From the NCBI GenBank assembly GCA_051011595.1, contig JBPCTQ010000009.1:1-7562 (forward strand): 7,562 nt of DNA, given 5' to 3'. Origin of the DNA: JAOUEE01 sp051011595 (lineage in GTDB: Bacteria; Actinomycetota; Acidimicrobiia; Acidimicrobiales; SHLQ01). Shown here piece by piece: positions 1 through 5,991 of the stretch (position 1 is its first letter; each line of letters starts with the position of its first letter). The translations under genes and the position numbers were made by a program. The notes beneath the pieces were generated by a model, which saw nothing but the letters and a program-made list of their open reading frames with translations, did not search any database and had not been told where the DNA came from.

Positions 1-387
1 GTCCTGGGGCGGTCGGGCAAACTCTCCACCGGATGGCGACAGCCCGTCACCCGAGCCCTCGGCCCCACCGTCGCCGGCCGGGTGGTGTGGGATCTGTTAC
101 CCAACGAACACCGCGCCGCCTGGCAACCCGACCACCTCGATCTCGGCAAACGCATCACCGCCCGGTTCCTCGACGACGTGGTCAAACAGGGGCAGCGCCA
201 ACTCGTCACGGTCAGCCATTGGAACAAACTCCTCAAGGGAGCCCTCGTCCGCCACGTCGTCGACCACCAGGTCACCGAGCTCGACCAGCTGAGTGCGTTC
301 GTCCATCCCGAGGGATATCAGTACCGAGCCGATCTCTCGTCCGACGACGGCTCGCAGGCCGAAGCGGTGTTCGTCTCGCGCCGCTGA
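1..387 (+). CDS. yaaA: YaaA/UPF0246 family peroxide stress protein, C-terminal half (5' end outside window)
   Basis: The frame is open from the first base to a TGA at 385-387, giving the last 128 residues; the family is usually about 240-260 residues, so roughly half is present. The GTG at 82 is an in-frame internal codon and not a convincing start, because the homologous sequence continues upstream of it. Recognition rests on recalled family members. A GWRQPVTRAL stretch matches the HWRAPMAEVL-like stretch of streptomycete proteins. It is followed by VVWDLLPNEHRAAW, then VSHWNKLLKGALVR (family V-S-H-F-N-K-x-x-K-G), then a C-terminal EGYQYRADLSSDD resembling E. coli YaaA EGYFFDEDSSS. E. coli YaaA is cytosolic, binds DNA and limits iron-driven oxidative damage during peroxide stress; a similar role here is inferred by homology only. 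The gene converges on the acyltransferase, with 7 bases between stop codons. No frameshift is seen. Confidence 0.82.
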   Translation, partial: VLGRSGKLSTGWRQPVTRALGPTVAGRVVWDLLPNEHRAAWQPDHLDLGKRITARFLDDVVKQGQRQLVTVSHWNKLLKGALVRHVVDHQVTELDQLSAFVHPEGYQYRADLSSDDGSQAEAVFVSRR

Positions 388-394
388 GGGCGGA

Positions 395-1840
395 TCACTC
401 CACCCCGGCGGCGGCCGCCAGACCGTCGAATCCTTCGCGGACAGCACGGGCCATCACCTCGACGTCGGGGCACGCCTCACCGTCGGCATGGAACGCCAAC
501 ACGACGTCGCCGTCGTAGCTGAGCACGGCGACGCCCAGTGTGAGGTTGCCTCCCAACGGCACGATCGGCACCAGCTCGCGCACCAGCGCCCCATCGAGAT
601 AGAGGGGCACCGGCGGTCCGGGCAGGTTGGTCACCACCAGGTTGAAGACGTGCTGATCACCGACCAGCCGGGTCAGGAAGTCGAGCACGGCCGACGGCAC
701 GTGGTTGCCGACGTCAATCAGGTACTCGGTGCCGTCGGCATGGTGTTGTTGTTTGAGCTGGTGGACCCGAGCCGACACCTCAGCAAACACCGCCGCCGGT
801 TCGGCGGTGTCCACCGGCAGTTCGACCACCAGGGCGGCCACATGGTTGCCGTGTTCGGCATCGAGGCCGGTTCGGCGAGTGGAGACCGGCACCAGGGCCT
901 TCATCGCTCCGTCGACCGACTCGTGACGATGGTCGAACAGGGACCGCAGTCCGAGCGCCACGGCGCTGAGCACGACGTCGTTCACCGTGCCGCCCAACCC
1001 GATACCGGTGTCGTGCACACGGGTCAACGGCACCGAGATCGACGTCAGCCGGCGCGAGGCACCAACCGTTCGATTGAGCGACGACGTGGCCGTTGATCGC
1101 GTCGACATGAAGTCCCCGCCCGCACCGGCCATGGCGGCCAGGTGGCGAGCGGTGGCCAGTGGTGACACAACCGCCGCAGTGATCTGGCGCACCAGGGTGG
1201 CCGGTTCACGGGCCAGATCGGCGACCGCCTCGCCCATCAGTCGCCACCGATCGACCGGGGCCGAATCGGCTCGTCCGGCTACCGGTTCGGGATCGCCGCC
1301 GCCTCGCTCCGGTTCGACGTCGAACAGCGCCGCCAACAGCTCCACCCCCGACATGCCGTCGAGCAGCGCGTGATGCACCTTCTGCACCAGGGCAAAGGCC
1401 CCCGGTCCGAACTCGTCGGGATCGAGACCATCAACGAGGTGCATCTCGAAGAGTGGGCGCGATCGATCGAGCAACTGCATCTGGAGACCTTCGCAGTGCT
1501 CCTCGAGCTGACTGCGCCCACCGGGGGCGGGCAGTGTCGACACGGTCACGTGCCGGGTGGCGTCGAAGTCGGGGTCGTCGACCCAGACCGGACGACCGAG
1601 CGACAACGGCACCTCTTGCACCCGCTGGGTCAGCCGCTCCACGCCGGCCAGCCGTCGGCCGACGAAGACCCCGAGGGCCTCGAGGTCGAGGCTGCCTTCC
1701 TCATCGAGGAGGGCGCGACCGTCGATCACACACAACAGGCCCATGTGCATCGGTGTGGTCGCCGATTCCATGCGCAGAAAGCTGGTGTCGAGCGCGGTGA
1801 GTCGTTCGTGCACCGCCTCGACCGGTTCGACATCTGTCAT
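395..1840 (-). CDS. WS/DGAT family O-acyltransferase (wax ester synthase / diacylglycerol acyltransferase)
   Basis: A complete 481-residue protein, close to the usual family length of about 450-480. Family members transfer an acyl group from acyl-CoA to a long-chain alcohol or diacylglycerol, making wax esters or triacylglycerol at the inner face of the membrane or on lipid bodies. The N-terminal catalytic domain opens with LTALDTSFLRMES (15-27) and the TPMHMG stretch, and carries the active-site motif HHALLDG (156-162), matching HHxxxDG. The C-terminal domain has NDVVLS (287-292, the ND motif), NLPGPPVPLY (405-414) and PLGGNLTLGV. The usual PLW motif reads PLF (129-131). The ATG at 1840 is chosen because it leaves a normal short leader before the LDTSFL block; its Shine-Dalgarno is weak (a GGTGGGG run). 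It lies 58 bases after the OppF-like gene on the same strand. Whether it makes wax ester or triacylglycerol cannot be told from sequence. Confidence 0.93.
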   Translation of the reverse strand: MTDVEPVEAVHERLTALDTSFLRMESATTPMHMGLLCVIDGRALLDEEGSLDLEALGVFVGRRLAGVERLTQRVQEVPLSLGRPVWVDDPDFDATRHVTVSTLPAPGGRSQLEEHCEGLQMQLLDRSRPLFEMHLVDGLDPDEFGPGAFALVQKVHHALLDGMSGVELLAALFDVEPERGGGDPEPVAGRADSAPVDRWRLMGEAVADLAREPATLVRQITAAVVSPLATARHLAAMAGAGGDFMSTRSTATSSLNRTVGASRRLTSISVPLTRVHDTGIGLGGTVNDVVLSAVALGLRSLFDHRHESVDGAMKALVPVSTRRTGLDAEHGNHVAALVVELPVDTAEPAAVFAEVSARVHQLKQQHHADGTEYLIDVGNHVPSAVLDFLTRLVGDQHVFNLVVTNLPGPPVPLYLDGALVRELVPIVPLGGNLTLGVAVLSYDGDVVLAFHADGEACPDVEVMARAVREGFDGLAAAAGVE

Positions 1841-1898
1841 ACCGACACCCCACCACGTCGAAACGCGCTCCGGCAGGGCCAGAAGTCACTTCACGATG
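1841..1898. other. Short intergenic gap between oppF-like gene and acyltransferase gene
   Basis: These 58 bases separate the OppF-like stop from the acyltransferase start on the - strand. The gap holds an 11-base palindrome GAAGTCACTTC at 1882-1892 (5-base arms, one central base), which cannot form a hairpin and might at most be a protein-binding half-site pair. I see no clear -35/-10 promoter and no hairpin followed by a T tract, so nothing here shows whether the acyltransferase has its own promoter or is reached by read-through from the importer operon. Confidence 0.5.
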
Positions 1899-2918
1899 TC
1901 AGAGCGCCACAACCGACTCGTGGGGGAAATGACAGGCCACCCAGTGGTCTTCGACCCCCACCAGCTGCTGCACCTGAGGTTCGGTGGTGCGACACACCTC
2001 CTCGGCCCGAGGGCAACGAGTGTGGAACCGACAACCGGGTGGCGGATTGATGGGCGACGGCAGCTCGCCTTCGAGCACCTCGTCGTCGGCTTCGACCACC
2101 GTGGCCGCATCGGGAACCGCCGACAGCAGGGCTCGGGTGTAGGGGTGGGCGGGCCGCTCGTAGATGTGGTCACCGTCGCCGATCTCACACATCTTGCCCA
2201 GGTACATCACCATCACCCGGTCGCTGACGTTCTTCACCACGGAAAGATCGTGGCTGATGAACAGCAACGTGAGTCCGTACCGGTCCTTCATGTCCTCGAG
2301 CAGGTTCAGGATCTGCGCCTGGACCGACACGTCGAGGGCCGACACCGGTTCGTCGCAGATGACGATCTTGGGGTCGAGCACCAGTGCGCGGGCCACCGAA
2401 ATGCGTTGGCACTGGCCGCCGGAGGACTCATGGGGGCGCCGCTCGCCGGCCGCCACCGGGTCCAGGCCCACCGCTTCGATCAGCTCGTTGATGCGATCCT
2501 GGGTGAACGTGCCCCCGGCCGCTTTGGACGATCCCCAGACCTTGACCCCCTCGCTCACGATGTCGCGGACCTTGCGGCGAGGGTTGAGCGACGAGATCGG
2601 ATCCTGGAAGATCATCTGGATCTCGGGACGCATCCGACGCATCTCCTCACCCCGGAGGGTGGCCAGATCGATGCCGTTGTAGAGCACGTGGCCCGAGGTG
2701 GGTGCAGGAATCTGGATGACCGCCTTGGCGGTGGTGGACTTGCCACATCCCGACTCACCCACCAGACCGAGTGTCTCGCCGTCCTTGACGTCGAAGCTCA
2801 CACCCGACACCGCGTGCACGGTGCCCTTCCGGCCGGCCGGGAACTCCACCACCAGGTCCTCGACCCGGAGCAACACATTGGGGTCGTCGCGCAGATGCGC
2901 GGTACCGCTGCCGGCCAT
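1899..2918 (-). CDS. oppF: Oligopeptide/dipeptide ABC transporter ATP-binding protein, OppF-like
   Basis: A complete 339-residue ATPase, normal for OppF/DppF. It binds ATP at the inner face of the membrane and pairs with the OppD-like subunit to drive peptide import. Motifs in order: Walker A GESGCGKS (54-61), Q-loop QDP (Q105), signature SSGGQCQR (165-172), Walker B IVICDEP (185-191), D-loop SALD (193-196), H-loop H223 in ISHD. The stretch SGGQCQR...CDEPVSALDVS and the later LEGELPSPINPPPGC closely resemble E. coli OppF, which favours OppF over OppD for this copy. The C-terminal oligo_HPY region carries Cys296, 302, 309 and 329, the pattern known in this family for an iron-sulphur cluster. 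The first signature position is Ser where Leu or Phe is usual. The ATG overlaps the upstream stop by one base (TGATG), with an AAGGAAGG Shine-Dalgarno 8 bases ahead. The substrate class (oligopeptide, dipeptide or other) is not decided by this subunit. Confidence 0.93.
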   Translation of the reverse strand: MAGSGTAHLRDDPNVLLRVEDLVVEFPAGRKGTVHAVSGVSFDVKDGETLGLVGESGCGKSTTAKAVIQIPAPTSGHVLYNGIDLATLRGEEMRRMRPEIQMIFQDPISSLNPRRKVRDIVSEGVKVWGSSKAAGGTFTQDRINELIEAVGLDPVAAGERRPHESSGGQCQRISVARALVLDPKIVICDEPVSALDVSVQAQILNLLEDMKDRYGLTLLFISHDLSVVKNVSDRVMVMYLGKMCEIGDGDHIYERPAHPYTRALLSAVPDAATVVEADDEVLEGELPSPINPPPGCRFHTRCPRAEEVCRTTEPQVQQLVGVEDHWVACHFPHESVVAL

Positions 2919-4012
2919 CAGCCCAGCCTTCCTTCCTTGGAGATCGGGAGGCCCACCGCGGTTGCGCCCTTGTCGACGTTGTTCTTGAGCGCCTCGGTCG
3001 AGGCGTCGGTTCCGACGGGGTAGAAGCAGGCGTAGTGATGATTGCCGTCACTCTCGAGCTCGGGCAGCTCGGTGGTGCAGCGGTGCTGGGCGTACCGACA
3101 CCGAGGGGCGAAGCGACAGCCGGGGGGCGGCGCCACGATGTCGGGCGGAGAACCCGGAATGGGGTTGAGGCGGGTGTGTTTGGGGTGGTCGAGCGTGGGG
3201 ATCGACTCGAGCAGTGCCTCGGAGTACGGGTGGCGCATCGCCGAGAACAACACATCGGTGGGCGCCTGCTCCATCACCCGGCCGCCGTACATGACCAACA
3301 GGTCATCGGTTCGACCGCGCGCGACGCCGAGATCGTGGGTGATGAGGGTCATGGCCATGTGGCGATCGCGCTGGAGCTCGTTGAGCAGATCGAGAATGTA
3401 CTTCTGCACGGTGACGTCGAGTGCGGTGGTGGGCTCGTCGGCCACCAGGAAGTCGGGTTCGCCGGCCAGGGCGATGGCAATCATGACCCGCTGGCGCATC
3501 CCGCCCGACAACTCGTGCGGGTACTGGTGCAGGCGACGGGCCGGCTCGGGGATCCCCACCTGGGTGAGCAGCTCGGTGGCCCGCTCCCGTTGCTGGCCCT
3601 TGTCCATACCGAGGTGGAGCTTGAGCGGCTCGCCGATCTGTCGGCCGACTTTCATGACCGGATTCAGCGAGGTCATGGGGTCCTGGAAGATCATGCTCAT
3701 CCGATTGCCCCAGAAGGGCTGACGGTCGGTGTTCACGATCTCGGTGCCGTCGAAACGGACCGAACCCTCCTCGATCTGATTGCTCGAGACCACCAGACCC
3801 ATGATCGAGCGGTTCAGCACACTCTTGCCGCTGCCGGACTCGCCGACGATACCCAGCGTCTTGCCCTTGTCGAGTCGGAAGGTGACACCGTCGACTGCCT
3901 TGGCCAGGCCCCGTTCGGTCTTGAAACCGACGCGGTAGTCCTTGACGTCGAGCAGGGCGGCGTTGGGATCGTCACCTCGCTCGGGAATGGCTTCCACCGT
4001 GATCTCGCTCAC
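2918..4012 (-). CDS. oppD: Oligopeptide/dipeptide ABC transporter ATP-binding protein, OppD-like
   Basis: A 364-residue ATPase, the partner of the OppF-like subunit. The frame is open further upstream to 4117, but the start is placed at GTG 4012: the extra 35 residues lie inside the permease gene and look like shadow sequence, the GTG overlaps the permease stop as GTGA, and a strong AAGGAG sits 8 bases before it. Motifs: Walker A GESGSGKS (57-64), Q-loop Q110, signature LSGGMRQR (168-175), Walker B FLVADEP (188-194), TALD (196-199), H-loop H226 in ITHD. The LSGGMRQRVMIA form and PPDIVAPPPGCRFAPRC tail are typical of OppD/DppD. Cys299, 305, 312 and 329 form a four-cysteine motif. After it comes a 35-residue tail (330-364) rich in charged and small residues, of unknown role. 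After the H-loop, DLGVARGRTDD replaces the more usual DLGVVAGxxD. OppD versus DppD cannot be settled. Confidence 0.93.
   Translation of the reverse strand: MSEITVEAIPERGDDPNAALLDVKDYRVGFKTERGLAKAVDGVTFRLDKGKTLGIVGESGSGKSVLNRSIMGLVVSSNQIEEGSVRFDGTEIVNTDRQPFWGNRMSMIFQDPMTSLNPVMKVGRQIGEPLKLHLGMDKGQQRERATELLTQVGIPEPARRLHQYPHELSGGMRQRVMIAIALAGEPDFLVADEPTTALDVTVQKYILDLLNELQRDRHMAMTLITHDLGVARGRTDDLLVMYGGRVMEQAPTDVLFSAMRHPYSEALLESIPTLDHPKHTRLNPIPGSPPDIVAPPPGCRFAPRCRYAQHRCTTELPELESDGNHHYACFYPVGTDASTEALKNNVDKGATAVGLPISKEGRLG
2927..2938 (-). promoter_or_regulatory. Shine-Dalgarno (tandem AAGG) for oppF-like ATG start
   Basis: AAGGAAGGAAGG on the - strand, its last repeat 8 bases before the ATG at 2918, lies in the Lys-Glu-Gly-Arg codons that end the OppD-like gene. 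The ATG overlaps that gene's stop as TGATG. Confidence 0.75.
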
Positions 4013-4926
4013 ACCGAGATCTCCTTGACGTCGAAGTACTCGCGGACCTTGTCGCCGGCAAAGTTGAGCGACAACACCGTGAGAAACAAGAAGATGATCG
4101 GGGCAAAGGCCACCCACGGGGCATCCTCGATCTCGCGGCGGCCGGCGCCATCGGCGATGAGTTTGCCCCAGGTGATGGTGTCACCTTCGAGCGAGAGACC
4201 CAGGAAGGCCAACCCACCTTCGGCCACGATGGCCACCGCCATACCCAGCAGGGCCAGCGCGCCCATGGGAATCACCACGTTGGGGAGCAGTTCACGAATG
4301 AGGATGCGGCCCTTCTTCGCCCCCAGGGTGTGGGCGGCGGTGACGAATTCGCGTTCGGCGAACTGGATGGTGGCGGCCCGACTCAGGCGGCCGACCGGCG
4401 CGACCCCGAGCACACCCAGGATCAGCGAGATGGTGAGCAGGTTCCGGTCGAGCAGCGCCGTCATCAGAATGGCCAGGATCAAGGCCGGGAACGACAGCAA
4501 CACCAGGAAGAAGAAACCGGCAATCCGATCGAACCAGCCCCGCAGGAACCCCGAGAGCATGCCCAGCGAACCTCCGACCAGCATGCCGAACGCGATGGCC
4601 GCGAACCCCACCACCAGCGAGATACGCGCCCCCCAGATGGTGCGTGAGAACACATCGCGGCCCAGGGCGTCGGTGCCGAACCACGACTCGCTGTTCGGTG
4701 CGTCACGCAACCCCACGTCGGCGCTGAGATCGACGCCGGGATCCGGGATGGGCAGGATCGGCGCCAGCAGCGCGGCAACGATGATGGCCACCAGCCATCC
4801 GATCGACAGCCAGAATCCGAACCCGAGGGTCTTCTTGGTGACGAAGGCCTCGGCCGGCATGTCGTCGGCCACCACTCCCTCGATGGCGAAGGTGATCGGC
4901 ACCTCTTCGTCTTCGATGTGGCTCAC
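4009..4926 (-). CDS. oppC: Oligopeptide/dipeptide ABC transporter permease, OppC-like
   Basis: A complete 305-residue inner-membrane permease, normal for OppC/DppC; it forms the channel with the OppB-like subunit. An acidic cytosolic leader (about 1-35) precedes the first membrane helix (about 36-58). The family hallmark WFGTDALGRDVFSR (82-95) lies in the external loop, followed by further helices at about 101-127, 136-160 and 163-180, and later ones near 217-243 and 273-290 by hydrophobicity. The EAA-type coupling loop that docks the ATPases is EFVTAAHTLGAKKG (193-206) continuing to RELLPN. GGLAFLGLS (237-245) and the C-terminal NFAGDKVREYFD are also standard. The start is GTG 4926, two bases after the OppB-like stop, with AGGAG 6 bases ahead that doubles as the end of the upstream gene. 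Its own TGA overlaps the next start by four bases. These positions argue for coupled translation. Confidence 0.93.
   Translation of the reverse strand: MSHIEDEEVPITFAIEGVVADDMPAEAFVTKKTLGFGFWLSIGWLVAIIVAALLAPILPIPDPGVDLSADVGLRDAPNSESWFGTDALGRDVFSRTIWGARISLVVGFAAIAFGMLVGGSLGMLSGFLRGWFDRIAGFFFLVLLSFPALILAILMTALLDRNLLTISLILGVLGVAPVGRLSRAATIQFAEREFVTAAHTLGAKKGRILIRELLPNVVIPMGALALLGMAVAIVAEGGLAFLGLSLEGDTITWGKLIADGAGRREIEDAPWVAFAPIIFLFLTVLSLNFAGDKVREYFDVKEISV
4021..4026 (-). promoter_or_regulatory. Shine-Dalgarno for oppD-like GTG start, inside the end of oppC-like gene
   Basis: AAGGAG on the - strand, 8 bases before the GTG at 4012. Together with the GTGA stop/start overlap, it rules in this start over the longer open frame reaching 4117. 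Confidence 0.8.
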
Positions 4927-4928
4927 GG

Positions 4929-5948
4929 TCAGCTCCTGACCCGCGGATCGAGAACGGCGTACAGGATGTCGACCAGGATGTTGAGCAGCACGAACCCGGC
5001 GGTGATGATGACCACGAAGGCCAACACCACCGGGAAGTCCTCCCGGAACACGGCGGTGACGATCTCACTGCCGGCCCCCGGGATGCTGAAGATCTGTTCG
5101 ATGACGAGGGTGCCACCGATGAGAGCGCCGGCATTGATGCCGAACACGGTGATGAACGAGAACATCGACGGCCGCAGCGCGTGCCGGAACAGGACCGACC
5201 GGCGGGGCACCCCCTTGGCCCGAGCCATGAGAATGAAGTCTTCCTGCAGGGTGGTGATGAGGTCGGTCCGCAGCAGGCGCTGGTACACCGAGGCAATGGG
5301 CAGCGCCAAGGTGACGGCCGGAATGAACAAGGAGTTCAGCCGCGAGGCGATGTCGTCGTCCTCGTACCGGAAGGGGAACCACCCCAGGCGCACGATGAAG
5401 ATGTAGTAGAGGATGATTCCCAGCGCGAAGTTGGGCATCGATACCATCCCGAACGAACCGATGGTGCTGACTCGGTCGCTGAGCTTTCCGGCTCGCGACG
5501 CAGCCCACACCCCCCAGGGAATGGCGATGACCACCGCAATGGTCTGGGCCATCACCATCAACAGCAACGAGATGGGCAGACGGTCACGCACGATGGTGGT
5601 GACCGACTCACCCTGGTTGGCGAACGACGTACCGAAGTCGCCCTGGAGGGCGTCTCCCAACCAACGCACGTACCGCTCGGGCAGACTTTTGTCGAGGTAG
5701 TACTGCTCCTTGGCGTCCTGCACGGCCTGGATCTGGTCGGGCCCACAGTTCTGGGTGGTGCCGTCGGACCCTTCGATGACCACACTCTCCCCGGCCTCAC
5801 CACCGACCGCCTCCTCGCAGCCGCTGATGGGTCCGAGGATGTTGAACAGCGGGTCACCCAGCAGGTTCATGGCCCCGAACGTGAACATGCTGACCGCCAA
5901 CAACAACAGCACGAACAAGCCGAGCCTGGTCGCCAACTGGCGGATCAC
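4929..5948 (-). CDS. oppB: Oligopeptide/dipeptide ABC transporter permease, OppB-like, with extended external loop
   Basis: A complete 339-residue permease, about 33 residues longer than E. coli OppB (306). The first helix (about 8-30) is followed by GDPLFNILGP, then an insertion (about 37-70) carrying Cys44 and Cys68 among acidic and glycine residues, then the normal loop leading to YVRWLGDALQGDFGTSF (93-109). Later helices lie at about 125-150, 163-190, 206-223, 263-286 and 306-333. The EAA-type coupling loop is EDFILMARAKGVPRRSV (236-252) followed by FRHALRP, and the C-terminus ILVDILYAVLDPRVRS is classic OppB/DppB. The GTG at 5948 is supported by GGAGG 7 bases ahead and by a leader length matching the family. 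It begins 43 bases after the binding-protein stop and forms the membrane channel with the OppC-like protein. The insertion is external by the usual topology, so a disulphide between its two cysteines is possible; that is inference. Confidence 0.93.
   Translation of the reverse strand: MIRQLATRLGLFVLLLLAVSMFTFGAMNLLGDPLFNILGPISGCEEAVGGEAGESVVIEGSDGTTQNCGPDQIQAVQDAKEQYYLDKSLPERYVRWLGDALQGDFGTSFANQGESVTTIVRDRLPISLLLMVMAQTIAVVIAIPWGVWAASRAGKLSDRVSTIGSFGMVSMPNFALGIILYYIFIVRLGWFPFRYEDDDIASRLNSLFIPAVTLALPIASVYQRLLRTDLITTLQEDFILMARAKGVPRRSVLFRHALRPSMFSFITVFGINAGALIGGTLVIEQIFSIPGAGSEIVTAVFREDFPVVLAFVVIITAGFVLLNILVDILYAVLDPRVRS
4933..4937 (-). promoter_or_regulatory. Shine-Dalgarno for oppC-like GTG start, inside the end of oppB-like gene
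   Basis: AGGAG on the - strand, 6 bases before the GTG at 4926, lies in the last Arg-Ser codons of the upstream permease. This supports the GTG start and coupled translation. Confidence 0.75.
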
Positions 5949-5991
5949 CGATGAGCCTCCGAAGGCGTGGGCCGGGACATGGCCAGGCCGA
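5949..5991. other. Intergenic gap between binding-protein gene and oppB-like gene
   Basis: These 43 bases are the only real gap inside the importer operon. Apart from the OppB Shine-Dalgarno they hold a weak 4-base stem (GCCT/AGGC around TCGG) that partly covers that site, plus short GGCC repeats. Nothing here is strong enough to call an attenuator, terminator or promoter. In many binding-protein operons this gap carries a hairpin that raises the level of binding protein over permease; I do not see a convincing one. Confidence 0.4.
5956..5960 (-). promoter_or_regulatory. Shine-Dalgarno for oppB-like GTG start
   Basis: GGAGG on the - strand with 7 bases to the GTG at 5948. It decides the start, since the codon is not ATG. 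Confidence 0.75.

Noticed and set aside
407..419. GC-rich hairpin GGCGG-CGG-CCGCC as a terminator for yaaA
   Set aside because: It encodes the alanine run at the acyltransferase C-terminus and has no following T tract.
293..1096. Open frame on the + strand crossing the end of yaaA into the acyltransferase
   Set aside because: It overlaps two supported genes in other frames and its composition (Arg/His/Gln-rich) is that of a shadow.
1882..1892. Palindrome GAAGTCACTTC as an operator
   Set aside because: Arms of five bases are expected by chance at this scale and there is no second copy or adjacent promoter to support it; kept only as a note in the gap entry.
1557..3023. 488-codon open frame on the + strand opposite the OppF-like gene and the acyltransferase start
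   Set aside because: It runs across two well-supported genes and their gap, is rich in His, Arg and Gln as antisense frames are, and has no recognisable domain.
4013..4117. 35-residue N-terminal extension of the OppD-like ATPase
   Set aside because: It lies wholly within the OppC-like gene, lacks similarity to ATPase leaders, and the GTG at 4012 has a strong Shine-Dalgarno and the stop/start overlap.
3035..4939. Very long open frame (634 codons) on the + strand opposite the OppC- and OppD-like genes
   Set aside because: Such antisense frames are expected in high-GC coding DNA because of third-position bias. The translation shows no family motifs, while the - strand encodes textbook transporter subunits throughout.
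5950..5970. Possible hairpin occluding the oppB-like ribosome binding site
   Set aside because: The stem is only four base pairs and no longer pairing was found, so a regulatory structure is not supported.
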